A stretch of DNA of 36,080 nucleotides from a virus. The notes below the pieces were generated by a model. The model saw only the letters and a program-made list of their open reading frames with translations, searched no databases and was not told the DNA's origin. Location of the stretch: IMG/VR virus record IMGVR_UViG_3300028423_000519, positions 1 through 36,080 of that record. One strand, given 5' to 3'. Positions within the stretch are counted from its first letter, which is position 1; every line of letters begins with the position of its first letter. A program made the position numbers and the translations under genes. Of this stretch, positions 28,172 to 35,955 are shown one piece after another.

Positions 28172-28837
28172 ATGGAACACACAATTTTTCTGGATATCGA
28201 AACTATCCCCGCGCAATCGCCGGATGTCTTCGCCAAATTCCGCAAGGACGTGAAGGCACCCGGCAACATCAAAAAGCCCGAAAGCATCGCGGCATGGATG
28301 GAGGAAAACGCTGACAGCGCAGCAGCCGAGGCCGTGGCGAAAACGAGTTTCGATCCGGCTTATGGGCATATCTGCACAATCGGATGGGCCGTAAATGACG
28401 AAGATCCCGAAACTGCACACGCCTATGGCGTCGATCAGGAGGCCGATGTCCTCAAGGCGTTCTTTGCCAGCTTCAACAAATTTCACCGCCTGACCTTCGT
28501 GGGCCACAATGTCGGGTCGTTCGATCTGCGGTTTATCCTGTGCCGTGCCGTTGTTCTAGGCGTTCCGGTGCCGAGGTCGCTGCCCCGTGATCCGAAACCG
28601 TGGGATAAGACGATCTTTGACACGATGCTGGCATGGGCTGGAACGCGCGGCACGATCAGCATGGACCGGCTATGCGAAGCCCTGAGCCTTCCCGGCAAGG
28701 ACGGCTTTGACGGGTCGATGGTGGCCGAGGCGTGGGCAAACGGCGAACACGAGCGCATCGCGGAATATTGCGCTGATGACGTGCGCAAGACGCGGGAAGT
28801 CTGGCGGCGGTTCAACGCGGTTGGCTTGGCCGCGTGA
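28172..28837 (+). CDS. DEDD-family 3'-5' exonuclease
   Basis: From ATG at 28172 the product is 221 residues. Motif I is DIET ('TIFLDIETIPAQ'), motif II 'FVGHNVGSFDLRFILCR', and motif III 'AEYCADDVRKTREVW'. These supply the four acidic residues of RNase H-like exonucleases (PolB-type proofreading fold). It stands alone without polymerase. With the ERF protein it may form the phage's recombination pair by resecting ends. The ribosome binding site is a GAGGGG ahead of the ATG. Confidence 0.88.
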   Translation: MEHTIFLDIETIPAQSPDVFAKFRKDVKAPGNIKKPESIAAWMEENADSAAAEAVAKTSFDPAYGHICTIGWAVNDEDPETAHAYGVDQEADVLKAFFASFNKFHRLTFVGHNVGSFDLRFILCRAVVLGVPVPRSLPRDPKPWDKTIFDTMLAWAGTRGTISMDRLCEALSLPGKDGFDGSMVAEAWANGEHERIAEYCADDVRKTREVWRRFNAVGLAA

Positions 28838-29286
28838 GAACGTATCGCGTCATGACCGCCGATCAGGCGAAACAGTTGGTCCGCAGCCTTGCGGACCTTC
28901 CACTGCCGTTCACGGTCACCGTGACCGAGGGCGAGATAAAGCGCACGGTCGCGCAGAACGCCTTGCTGCACCAGTGGTATGGGCAGGTCGCAAAGCAGCA
29001 CGGCGACTGCACGATGGTCGAGGTCAAGGGCTGGTCGCATCACAAGTGGGGATTGCCGATCAAGCTGCGCAATCCGCAGTTTGCTTGGGTGTGGAAGCAG
29101 AGCGGCGCGGCACTGAATTACGAACAGCAGTGCAGCCTTTTGGCGTCCGGCGTTCTCAACATCAGCAGCAGCATGAACGTGTCGGAGTTGTCCGAATACA
29201 TGGACGCAATGCAAGCGCATTACCGCGCCGAGGGTGTGGCTTTGGTCGATCCCGACGCGCTCAAGTACGAGGGGCAAGCAGCATGA
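28834..29286 (+). CDS. ninB: NinB-like recombination protein
   Basis: GTG at 28834 overlaps the exonuclease stop. The 150-residue product has 'LADLPLPFTVTVTEGEIKRT', 'VAQNALLHQWYGQVAKQHGD' and 'MNVSELSEYMDAMQAHYRAE', which match the NinB (lambda Orf) family of recombination mediators that load onto single-stranded DNA in place of RecFOR. The neighbouring annealing protein and exonuclease agree. Confidence 0.87.
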   Translation: MRTYRVMTADQAKQLVRSLADLPLPFTVTVTEGEIKRTVAQNALLHQWYGQVAKQHGDCTMVEVKGWSHHKWGLPIKLRNPQFAWVWKQSGAALNYEQQCSLLASGVLNISSSMNVSELSEYMDAMQAHYRAEGVALVDPDALKYEGQAA

Positions 29287-29639
29287 GCAACATAACGAAC
29301 CGCCCGATCTACCAGAAGGGCCAGAAGCCCGCCAAGGTCAAGGCCGTCCGCGACGACGCGCGCAACCGGCACTGCGCCCTGCACATTCCCGGCGTGTGCC
29401 GCCAAGACCCGGCTTACACCGTCGGCTGTCACCTGCGCCTCTTTGGCTTGGCTGGCATGGGCGACAAGCCCGATGACATTCTCATCGTGGATGGCTGCGA
29501 CCGCTGCCACGCAATCCTAGACAACCGCGCTGCATGGGCTGACGCCGCTTTCGGGTGGGATGACCTATTGCGCGCCCTGATGGTCACGCTGCGCAACAGG
29601 CGCGCGGCTGGCCTTATCAAGCTGAAAGGGGAGCCATGA
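29283..29639 (+). CDS. DUF1364-type HNH-like phage protein
   Basis: The 118-residue product has 'CALHIPGVCRQDPAYTVGCH', 'LRLFGLAGMGDKPDD' and 'VDGCDRCHAILDNR': paired cysteines and histidines in the DUF1364 spacing. This family has an HNH-like zinc fold and is often next to ninB. Probable nuclease or structure-specific DNA-binding protein. Overlaps both neighbours by four bases. Confidence 0.82.
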   Translation: MSNITNRPIYQKGQKPAKVKAVRDDARNRHCALHIPGVCRQDPAYTVGCHLRLFGLAGMGDKPDDILIVDGCDRCHAILDNRAAWADAAFGWDDLLRALMVTLRNRRAAGLIKLKGEP

Positions 29640-29806
29640 CCGACGATATACGCGCAGCCCGCGCCAGACGGGCCGCAGAGGCACGAGAGAAGGCAATCCG
29701 CAGGGCAGAGGCCAAGGCGGGCAAGGATGGCGTCACGCGGGCGCGTGTGGAGGCGTACAGGGCCACGCACGAGGCTCTTAGGGCAGAGAACGAGGCGCGG
29801 CGATGA
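29636..29806 (+). CDS. Small highly charged helical protein
   Basis: ATG at 29636 follows AAAGGGGAG. The 56-residue product starts MTDDIRAARARRAAEAREKA and is an Arg/Ala/Glu-rich single helix to the end. Both ends overlap the neighbours. Function unknown; charge suggests nucleic acid or protein contact. Confidence 0.65.
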   Translation: MTDDIRAARARRAAEAREKAIRRAEAKAGKDGVTRARVEAYRATHEALRAENEARR

Positions 29807-30195
29807 AGGACCGCGAGACGCCAATTCAGCGCGCTATCGTGGCGTACCTGCATAGCGTCATGCCCGATGCTCTTGTGCATCATTCACCGGGCGAAAGCCA
29901 CTTGCCCGGCAAGAAGGCGATGCTGGCGACAGTGCGCAAGAAGGCCAACGGCATGGTGCCAGGGTGGCCGGATTTGATTGTCCTGCCCTATGCGACTGTT
30001 GGGCCGCTGTTCTTTGAGGTCAAAGCCGAGGGCAACTACGCCACGACTTCGCAGAAAGCCGTTCACGCGCATTTAGAGCGTCTTGGCTACCGCGTGGCGG
30101 TTGTTCGGTCGGTCGATGACGTGCGCGAATGCCTGCGAGATTGGGGCGTTGGGTTTGCTGAGAAGATACCGCTGCGAGGGGCGATAAATGGGTGA
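29803..30195 (+). CDS. VRR-NUC domain nuclease
   Basis: The 130-residue product is a full VRR-NUC domain: 'ETPIQRAIVAYLHSVMPDAL', then 'PGWPDLIVLP' with the catalytic Asp, 'GPLFFEVKAEGNYATTSQKA' with E-x-K, and 'LGYRVAVVRSVDDVRECL'. Stand-alone phage forms cut branched DNA such as Holliday junctions. It fits the recombination cluster before it. Confidence 0.9.
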   Translation: MKDRETPIQRAIVAYLHSVMPDALVHHSPGESHLPGKKAMLATVRKKANGMVPGWPDLIVLPYATVGPLFFEVKAEGNYATTSQKAVHAHLERLGYRVAVVRSVDDVRECLRDWGVGFAEKIPLRGAING

Positions 30196-30304
30196 TTTTG
30201 CTTGGAAATCATCTGGGAATGATGGTAGAAAAAAAGCGAGCCGAAACGGTGTTGGTAGCACCGATCCGGCTCTTGAACACGAACACCTGATGAGGAGGTG
30301 CTGA
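30188..30304 (+). CDS. Possible 38-residue frame in the leader of the replication gene
   Basis: ATG at 30188 overlaps the VRR-NUC end and gives MGDFAWKSSGNDGRKKASRN and a further 18 residues to TGA at 30302. It covers two RNA hairpins and the next gene's ribosome binding site, so it may be a leader peptide whose translation opens them, or a chance frame. Confidence 0.3.
   Translation: MGDFAWKSSGNDGRKKASRNGVGSTDPALEHEHLMRRC
30238..30272 (+). other. Structured leader: two-tier hairpin
   Basis: GAGCCG / CGGCTC form the lower stem and CGGTG / CACCG the upper, separated by a symmetric 3-base internal loop (AAA opposite ATC) and closed by a 7-base loop. No T run follows, so it is not a terminator. 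It may be a protein-binding RNA or a DNA site. Confidence 0.5.
30284..30300 (+). promoter_or_regulatory. Hairpin that covers the ribosome binding site of the replication gene
   Basis: CACCT (30284-30288) pairs with AGGTG (30296-30300), the 3' part of the strong Shine-Dalgarno AGGAGGTG just upstream of ATG 30306. Pairing would limit translation until opened, for example by upstream ribosomes. Confidence 0.4.
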
Positions 30305-30305
30305 C

Positions 30306-30824
30306 ATGTCCCGTTGCCGGGAATATAGCGATTCTGCGCGCGTTTACAACGCAGAACAAACCGGAACATTCAAAGACAGCCAAGAAGCGTCGTTTCGCCG
30401 GATTATCCGTCAGACGATCCGCAAGGGGCCGTTCACCAAGTCCGAGCGCGAGGTCGTGCTCGCATTTATCAACCATTGGTTTCATCACCGGAAAAGCACC
30501 AAGGGCGTTGTGCATCCCGGTCGCAAGAAGCTGGCGAAGCGGGCCAATGTGTCCATTGCTACCGTGAAGCGGACGCTGGCGATGCTGCGCGATTATGGCG
30601 TCATCAGTGCAAAGGCACATCTTGAGGGGCTGCACGGCAACGCGACGGAATACACTGTTTGCACCATCGCCTTGACCGAACTTTGCGCCAAGAAAAAAGC
30701 CGACATACGCGTAGACGGGGGGTCAAATGAGCCGACCCAAGGGCGGGTCAAAATGACCCCCCGTATAAACAACGTTATCGCATTCCCTAGCCAAGATGCG
30801 AAAGCATCAGGCGGTGCGGCATGA
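30306..30824 (+). CDS. Replication initiator-like helix-turn-helix protein
   Basis: The 172-residue product has a central winged helix, 'VVHPGRKKLAKRANVSIATV' then 'KRTLAMLRDYGVISAKAHLE', as in phage replication proteins of the O / RepA-like helix-turn-helix type. A preceding helical part ('FTKSEREVVLAFINHWF') is also usual for these. The C-terminal part is low in structure. A helicase and primase follow in overlapping frames. It probably binds the origin or regulates replication. Confidence 0.78.
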   Translation: MSRCREYSDSARVYNAEQTGTFKDSQEASFRRIIRQTIRKGPFTKSEREVVLAFINHWFHHRKSTKGVVHPGRKKLAKRANVSIATVKRTLAMLRDYGVISAKAHLEGLHGNATEYTVCTIALTELCAKKKADIRVDGGSNEPTQGRVKMTPRINNVIAFPSQDAKASGGAA

Positions 30825-32317
30825 TGGACATGTTTCACCAGTTTCAGGCGTCGGAAGGCCAAGCCAAGAAGAAGGAATTAAGACCGCATCAAGTCGAAGC
30901 GATCAACCTTGTTCGTCAATCTCTTGGCAAGGGAAATCGACGGGTTGTCGTTCAAGCGGCAACTGGATTTGGAAAGACCCTGACAGCCACGAAGATAATC
31001 GAAGGTGCCTTGGAAAAGGGCAACAAGGTCATCTTCACGGCACCGGCCATCAGTCTTATTGACCAGACCGTCGCGGCGTTCGAAGCCGAGGGCGTTACCG
31101 GCATCGGTGTGATGCAGGCCAGCCACCCGCGCACTGATCCGACAGCGCAAGTGCAAGTCGCGTCGGTTCAAACGCTGGCAAGGCGGGACATTCCCGAGGC
31201 CGCACTCATCATCGTGGATGAATGCCACAAGCGCGCTGAGGTGATTGACCAACTGATGAAGGAACGCAGCGACGTGTTTTTCATTGGCCTATCCGCGACA
31301 CCGTGGGCCAAGGGCATGGGCTTGCTTTGGCAGGACATGGTTACGCCTTGCACGATTGGCGACCTGATTGACCAAGGCTTCTTGTCACAGTTTCGCGTGT
31401 TTGCACCGGACATCCCCGACATGAACGGCGTCAAGACGACGAACGGCGATTACAACGAAGGCCAGACATCCGAAATCATGGAAGGCACGGCGCTGATGGC
31501 GTCGGTTGTCGAGACATGGCTAGAGCGTGGCGAAAACCGTCCGACCCTTCTGTTTGCCGCAAGCTGCGCACACGCCAGACAGCTTGCCGAAAGTTTTGAG
31601 CGAGCGGGCGTGGCGACGGCCTACTGTGACGCCTACACCGACATGGTTGAGCGGCACCGGATAGAGCGTCAATTTTGTCGCGGTGACGTGAAGGTGTGTT
31701 GCAGCGTTCGGACCCTGACCACTGGCGTTGATTGGCCCGTGTCCTGCATTGTGGACGCAGCGCCTACCAAGTCCATCATGCTGCACGTCCAGAAGATCGG
31801 GCGCGGCCTGCGGGTCAATCCTGGCACTGAGGATTGCCTTATCCTCGACCATGCGGGCAACAGCCTGCGGCTTGGCTTGGTCACAGACATCCACATGGAT
31901 GCACTGGACAAGACACCGCCGAAGGAAAAGCAGAAGGTTGAGCGCGAGGCAAAGCTGCCGAAAGAATGCGCCAACTGCGGCGCGCTGCATACCGGCCTGA
32001 TCTGCCCCTACTGCGGACATGAGCGCAAGCCGGTTGCTGGGATTGAGACCGTTGACGGCGAACTGATCGAACTAACCCCAAAGCAAGCCAAAAGCGAAAA
32101 GGCCAGTCGTGAGGAAAAGCAGAAGTTTTACGGCATGGCGCTTTGGATGGCTCAAGAGCGCGGATACAAGCGCGGGTGGGCTGCGAACAAGTATCGCGAG
32201 AAATTCGACGTATGGCCGCGTGGCCTAGAAGATCGCGTTGTTCAGCCTGACCAAGCCTTCCTGAATTATGAGAAATCCCGCCGGATTGCATACGCAAAGC
32301 GGAGGGCTGCGAAATGA
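30821..32317 (+). CDS. SF2 DEAD/DEAH-box helicase with C-terminal zinc ribbon
   Basis: The 498-residue product has Walker A 'VVQAATGFGKTLTATKI', motif II DECHK, motif III 'GLSATPWAKG', and motif VI 'QKIGRGLRVNPG'. Residues about 384-405 are a zinc ribbon with two C-x2-C pairs ('CANCG', 'CPYCGHE'). This set is the common phage replicative SF2 helicase that pairs with a TOPRIM primase. Starts four bases within the previous gene. It would unwind DNA at the origin. Confidence 0.92.
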   Translation: MMDMFHQFQASEGQAKKKELRPHQVEAINLVRQSLGKGNRRVVVQAATGFGKTLTATKIIEGALEKGNKVIFTAPAISLIDQTVAAFEAEGVTGIGVMQASHPRTDPTAQVQVASVQTLARRDIPEAALIIVDECHKRAEVIDQLMKERSDVFFIGLSATPWAKGMGLLWQDMVTPCTIGDLIDQGFLSQFRVFAPDIPDMNGVKTTNGDYNEGQTSEIMEGTALMASVVETWLERGENRPTLLFAASCAHARQLAESFERAGVATAYCDAYTDMVERHRIERQFCRGDVKVCCSVRTLTTGVDWPVSCIVDAAPTKSIMLHVQKIGRGLRVNPGTEDCLILDHAGNSLRLGLVTDIHMDALDKTPPKEKQKVEREAKLPKECANCGALHTGLICPYCGHERKPVAGIETVDGELIELTPKQAKSEKASREEKQKFYGMALWMAQERGYKRGWAANKYREKFDVWPRGLEDRVVQPDQAFLNYEKSRRIAYAKRRAAK

Positions 32318-33252
32318 CATTTCACAGCAGAACCGTAGACGCAGCAAAAGGCAAGTGGCGCGGCATCCTCTTGGAATTTGGCCTGCCCGAAACCGCCCTT
32401 AAGGATCGGCACGGACCTTGCCCATTGTGCGGCGGCGACGACCGCTTTCGCTGGGATAACAAAGACGGTCGCGGGACTTATATCTGCGGGCAGTGTGGCG
32501 CTGGCGACGGCATGAAGCTGGCTATGGAGTACACCGGCAAGGAGTACAAGGTTGTCGCTGGCCTGATCGACGGGATGCTTGGCAATCTCAAGGTCGAAGC
32601 GCCCAAGCCGGACCTGTCACCAGAAAAGCGCCGAGACATCCTGCGGGACACCTACCGGGCAACACAGCCCATAGAGCCGGGCGATCTTGCGCACACCTAC
32701 CTGACCACGCGCGGCGTTGAAGAACTGATCTATCCTGACGCGCTGCGCTTTGCGCCACGGCTCAAGGATGGCGACGGCGGCGTCCGTCCTGCGATTGTCG
32801 CGATGGTTGGCGTTCCCGGCATGGCGAAATTTGTGTCCATGCACCGGACGTTCCTAAAGCCTGATGGCAAGGGCAAAGCCGAGATGGCAGCACCGCGAAA
32901 GCTGATGGCAGGCGAACTGCCGGACGGGGCTTGCGTGATGCTCTCGGAATATGTGCCGGGTGGTCCGCTTGGCATTGCCGAGGGCATCGAAACGGCAATG
33001 AGCGCATCAGCACTCTATGACCTGCCGGTCTGGGCCGCGATCAACACGACGCTCTTGGCGAAGTGGACACCGCCAGAAGGCTGCACCGAAGTCGCCATAT
33101 TTGCCGACCACGACCAGAAACTGGGCGGGCAGGCTGCGGCCTACGCCTTGGGGCATCGCCTAGCAGTCAAGGGCATCACCGTCACTGTGCATATCCCCGA
33201 GCGGGTCGGAACCGATTTCAACGACATTCATATGGAAAGGCTCAAGACATGA
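32314..33252 (+). CDS. DNA primase with zinc finger and TOPRIM domain
   Basis: The 312-residue product starts with a zinc-binding domain: 'GPCPLCGGDDRFRWDNKDGR' and 'YICGQCGAGDG' (four cysteines, as in T7 gp4 and P4 alpha). A linker follows, then TOPRIM: 'LGIAEGIETAMSAS' with the catalytic Glu and 'VAIFADHDQKLGGQAAA' with DxD. No helicase domain is attached; that role falls to the preceding gene. It makes RNA primers for phage DNA synthesis. Confidence 0.92.
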   Translation: MTFHSRTVDAAKGKWRGILLEFGLPETALKDRHGPCPLCGGDDRFRWDNKDGRGTYICGQCGAGDGMKLAMEYTGKEYKVVAGLIDGMLGNLKVEAPKPDLSPEKRRDILRDTYRATQPIEPGDLAHTYLTTRGVEELIYPDALRFAPRLKDGDGGVRPAIVAMVGVPGMAKFVSMHRTFLKPDGKGKAEMAAPRKLMAGELPDGACVMLSEYVPGGPLGIAEGIETAMSASALYDLPVWAAINTTLLAKWTPPEGCTEVAIFADHDQKLGGQAAAYALGHRLAVKGITVTVHIPERVGTDFNDIHMERLKT

Positions 33253-33464
33253 ACCTGACACCGACAGAACAAGATTTCGTCACGGCGCTGGAAATGGGTA
33301 AAGGCCAGCCGGTCAGCCTGTCCGACATCATGCTCCGCATGTATGGCGCACCGGGTCGCAATCGAGCGCATGGCATCCTCTGGGTCATTGCTCACAAGTG
33401 CCGCAAGAAGGGCGTGCCGGTGCAAACCGGAGCCGGGGCTTATTTCTTGGAGGCACGCGCATGA
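33249..33464 (+). CDS. Small winged-helix-like protein
   Basis: ATG at 33249 overlaps the primase stop. The 71-residue product has 'LTPTEQDFVTALEMGKGQPV', 'SLSDIMLRMYGAPG' and a hairpin-like 'GVPVQTGAGAYFLEA', the layout of a winged helix (as in transcriptional regulator C-domains). Likely DNA-binding accessory. Confidence 0.68.
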   Translation: MNLTPTEQDFVTALEMGKGQPVSLSDIMLRMYGAPGRNRAHGILWVIAHKCRKKGVPVQTGAGAYFLEARA

Positions 33465-34084
33465 CCTACCAATACCTTTCCACAGCCCGCCTGAACGCCG
33501 TACCGCGCCCGGAGCATGTCGGCACACCCGCCGAACGGCCAGCGCCGCAATTCGACAGCGCCGACGCTCTGCGCGAGGCGATGATGGCGGATGCGCTAAA
33601 AACGAAGCACCGCATGGCGAAAAGCCAAATGACAGAGCAAAGCCAAGTGGAAGCGACCAGCCTGACAAACGAGGACATCTTTGCGCTAATTCAGGAAGCA
33701 CCCGGCATTACAACAAACCAAATTGCCATGAAGCTGCGCGCGAAAAGCAGCGTGATCCTGTCACGGCTCAAGACGCTACAGCGAAAAAATTGTATCGAAT
33801 CGAAACTTGTTGCCGGGAAAACCAGGTCAGAGCGCGCCTATGTTGCGGTGCAGGGCGCGACATTGGATGCCAGAAAAGCAACGCCGATGCGCGACAAGCT
33901 GCTGGCGTATTTGCGCGAAAATAACGGAGCCACGACGCTGGAAATCGCGGATCACCTTGGATGCTCACGTCAGGGCGCTGTTTCTGCACTGGCGCGGGCC
34001 AAGCAGGTAGTAAACATCACGGTGGAGCGCCAAGGGCATGGCAATCAGCCCGCGCGCTATTGGGTGGAGGAGGCCGCGCAATGA
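33461..34084 (+). CDS. Hypothetical protein with two winged helices
   Basis: From ATG at 33461 the product is 207 residues. One winged helix is at about 68-127 ('IFALIQEAPGITTNQIAMKL', then 'SSVILSRLKTLQRKNCIESK') and a second at about 145-203 ('KLLAYLRENNGATTLEIADH', then 'LGCSRQGAVSALARAKQVVN'). The N-terminus is unstructured. Double winged-helix proteins next to primases may act in replication control. Family unknown to me. Confidence 0.72.
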   Translation: MTYQYLSTARLNAVPRPEHVGTPAERPAPQFDSADALREAMMADALKTKHRMAKSQMTEQSQVEATSLTNEDIFALIQEAPGITTNQIAMKLRAKSSVILSRLKTLQRKNCIESKLVAGKTRSERAYVAVQGATLDARKATPMRDKLLAYLRENNGATTLEIADHLGCSRQGAVSALARAKQVVNITVERQGHGNQPARYWVEEAAQ

Positions 34085-34377
34085 TTAGCTATGTGAAGGG
34101 CGAAAGCCCACTGCCAGAATCGCCGGATGTCTATATTTGCACTGAATGTTTCGAGCGCCAAGCGGGTGACGAAATATTGAAAGCGCCGAATCCGTTCAAT
34201 GATGAAGATACCATCATTGCCTGCCGTTGGTGCCAGCAGATTTGCACGCTTGAAGTGGCTTGCGTGGTGGAAAATTGTCTCAACGAAACTTGCGCGGGAG
34301 CGCCAGATAGAGGCGGCTACCGGTATGTTCGCTTGTGCAGCGATCACATCAATTGGGGCAATGAGGCCGCGCAATGA
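34081..34377 (+). CDS. Cysteine-rich zinc-binding hypothetical protein
   Basis: The 98-residue product has 'YICTECFERQAGDE', 'IACRWCQQIC' and further Cys/His residues ('CVVENCLNETCAG', 'LCSDHINWG'), enough for one or two zinc sites. It overlaps both neighbours by four bases. Function unknown. Confidence 0.68.
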   Translation: MISYVKGESPLPESPDVYICTECFERQAGDEILKAPNPFNDEDTIIACRWCQQICTLEVACVVENCLNETCAGAPDRGGYRYVRLCSDHINWGNEAAQ

Positions 34378-34562
34378 CTGAAAATCAGGAAAAAATCCTC
34401 GCATCCCTGCGCCAGAGCAACACCGCGTTGACACAGGCCGAGATTGCCAGCGCCACGGGCCACAGCGCAGAGGACGTGCGGCGCGACTGCTACGCGCTCG
34501 GGGCACAAGGGCAAGTCGCGTATCGCGGCGGGTATTACAGCATCAGGAGGGCGAAGCGATGA
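34374..34562 (+). CDS. Small winged-helix protein
   Basis: The 62-residue product is a minimal winged helix: 'KILASLRQSNTALTQAEIAS', 'ATGHSAEDVRRDCYALGAQG' and hairpin 'QVAYRGGYYSIRR'. It resembles the domains in the 33461 gene, which suggests a local duplication or shared DNA targets. Confidence 0.7.
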   Translation: MTENQEKILASLRQSNTALTQAEIASATGHSAEDVRRDCYALGAQGQVAYRGGYYSIRRAKR

Positions 34563-34858
34563 CCAGAGACGGATTATTCACACCTCACAGCACATGGGCC
34601 GGAGAGGCAAAAGCACGCGCGGCTGCAATGGCAGAGGACCAAGCGACAATCGAGCGGCTGCGGGCAAGGGTCGAGGCGTTGGAGGCGACGTTGGGTGATA
34701 TGCTTGGCCGTTGGGAGCTTTACTGCGGTGGCCCAGACAACCCACACGGAGGGCGCACCGACGGGAAGCTAATGGAGCAAGCCCGCGCCGCACTAGAAGC
34801 CACCACACAGCCACACAGCAAGCCACACAGCGCGAAGTCGGTCCCGCCTAGGGGATGA
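34559..34858 (+). CDS. Hypothetical coiled-coil protein
   Basis: The 99-residue product has a heptad-rich helix at about 25-52 ('ATIERLRARVEALEATLGDM') and a Pro/His/Ser-rich tail. It resembles small phage proteins of unknown role that carry one coiled coil. Its ATG overlaps the preceding stop. Confidence 0.65.
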   Translation: MTRDGLFTPHSTWAGEAKARAAAMAEDQATIERLRARVEALEATLGDMLGRWELYCGGPDNPHGGRTDGKLMEQARAALEATTQPHSKPHSAKSVPPRG

Positions 34859-34897
34859 CACCACGACAGGCAGAGAACGCAACCAGAGGACAGGACA

Positions 34898-35440
34898 GTG
34901 CAAATCATCGCATACGGGCGCGCGGGCCACGAATTTGACATCCGCGACGAACTCAAACTGGACGGCTACGCCGCCACAGTGCCGCGCAAGGTCGAGACCG
35001 TCAGCAGGGGCAAGGACCGCAAGGCAAAGCTGGAAGACGTGCCGTTGCTGCCAAACTATATCTTCCTGGACATGTCGGTTGACCAGTATCACAGGCTGAT
35101 ACGCTCCGGCGGGCAATACAAGTATCTCGCCAGCACGTTCCAGATTGTTCCGGCGCGGTTGGAAAAGGCAATGACGCTCTGGGCAAACAGCATCGAGGCC
35201 GAGGCGCAGCGCGAAATCGACAGGTACAAGCGCGGCGAAGAATTGTCGCTGTTCCAGAACGGCGAAGCGGTCAAGGTCACAGAAGGGCCGTTTGCGCAGT
35301 GGCTGGACGGGGCGAACGTGACATTCCGCAAAATGGCGCAGGCGGCGCATGACACATTCCCGCGCGCCGAGGTGGAGTTGGAGCTGTTCGGGCGGGTCAC
35401 AAAAGTCGAAGTTGACCCGCTCCACGTTCGACGCGCATAG
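34898..35440 (+). CDS. NusG-like (NGN + KOW) transcription elongation factor, candidate late antiterminator
   Basis: GTG at 34898 follows AGAGGACAGGA. In 180 residues, the first part is an NGN fold: 'QIIAYGRAGHEFDIRDELKL' then 'DVPLLPNYIFLDMS', matching the NusG/RfaH strand 'PLFPGYVFV'. The end is a KOW-like barrel: 'LFQNGEAVKVTEGPFAQWLD', 'VELELFGRVTKVEVDPLHVR'. Such proteins bind RNA polymerase and reduce pausing or termination. It is the last early gene and precedes HNH and, in a circular genome, the packaging genes, the place of a Q-type late regulator. That role is inference. Confidence 0.82.
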   Translation: MQIIAYGRAGHEFDIRDELKLDGYAATVPRKVETVSRGKDRKAKLEDVPLLPNYIFLDMSVDQYHRLIRSGGQYKYLASTFQIVPARLEKAMTLWANSIEAEAQREIDRYKRGEELSLFQNGEAVKVTEGPFAQWLDGANVTFRKMAQAAHDTFPRAEVELELFGRVTKVEVDPLHVRRA

Positions 35441-35469
35441 TTGCGTTGCGCCTCATTCCATGCTACAGG
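35441..35469 (+). promoter_or_regulatory. Candidate late promoter
   Basis: -35-like TTGCGT at 35441-35446, 17 bases, and -10-like TACAGG at 35464-35469, directly after the NusG-like gene. The match is moderate and the call rests partly on position ahead of the packaging genes. Confidence 0.35.
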
Positions 35470-35496
35470 TTGTGTCAAGAGCCGATTGCCTGAACA

Positions 35497-35575
35497 TCTC
35501 GACCAGCGAGACAATGGGACGGCCAACCCGGCGGCATATCCGGGTAACACCGCAAAGGCCGCGCGCCCTGCGGTG
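35497..35575 (+). other. Three-hairpin leader ahead of the HNH gene
   Basis: Three stems lie in a row: TCTCG/CGAGA (35497-35511), ACCCGG/CCGGGT with an 8-base loop (35526-35545), and CACCGCA/TGCGGTG with a 14-base loop (35548-35575). None is followed by a T run. The region 35441-35598 holds no gene I can support. An RNA antitermination element (put-like) or a DNA packaging site are possible. Confidence 0.45.
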
Positions 35576-35598
35576 CTACTGCATTTCAGGGACATGAC

Positions 35599-35955
35599 AT
35601 GGCGCTATCCAAAGACGCCAGGCACCACAGCACAGCATGGCGCAAGCTACGGCTGCACATACTGGCAAGAGACCTCTACGCCTGCCGCATGTGTGGCGTC
35701 CTACTCCGAGGCAACGGCAAGACAGCGCCCGAGGTAGACCACATCAGACCGGCAGAGTTGAGACCGGACCTGTTTTTCGATCCCGACAACCTCTGGTCAC
35801 TGTGCAAGCAATGCCACGGCACCACGGCGCAGGCGATAGAGAAGCGACACCCGAACAACTCGGAAGCCATCGCGAAAGCGAAAATGGCATACAGGCCGGT
35901 AGGTCTCGACGGGTATCCGTCGCACAGCCACGCACAGCGCGATGAGACAGCGTAG
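35599..35955 (+). CDS. HNH endonuclease of the packaging module
   Basis: The 118-residue product has 'HSTAWRKLRLHILARDLYAC', 'CRMCGVLLRGNGKTAPEVDH' with the catalytic His in VDHI, and 'DPDNLWSLCKQCHGTTAQAI' with zinc cysteines and the final His. This small form lies directly before terminase in HK97-like and related phages, where it is needed for cos cleavage and packaging. Terminase would lie just outside the window. Confidence 0.9.
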   Translation: MALSKDARHHSTAWRKLRLHILARDLYACRMCGVLLRGNGKTAPEVDHIRPAELRPDLFFDPDNLWSLCKQCHGTTAQAIEKRHPNNSEAIAKAKMAYRPVGLDGYPSHSHAQRDETA

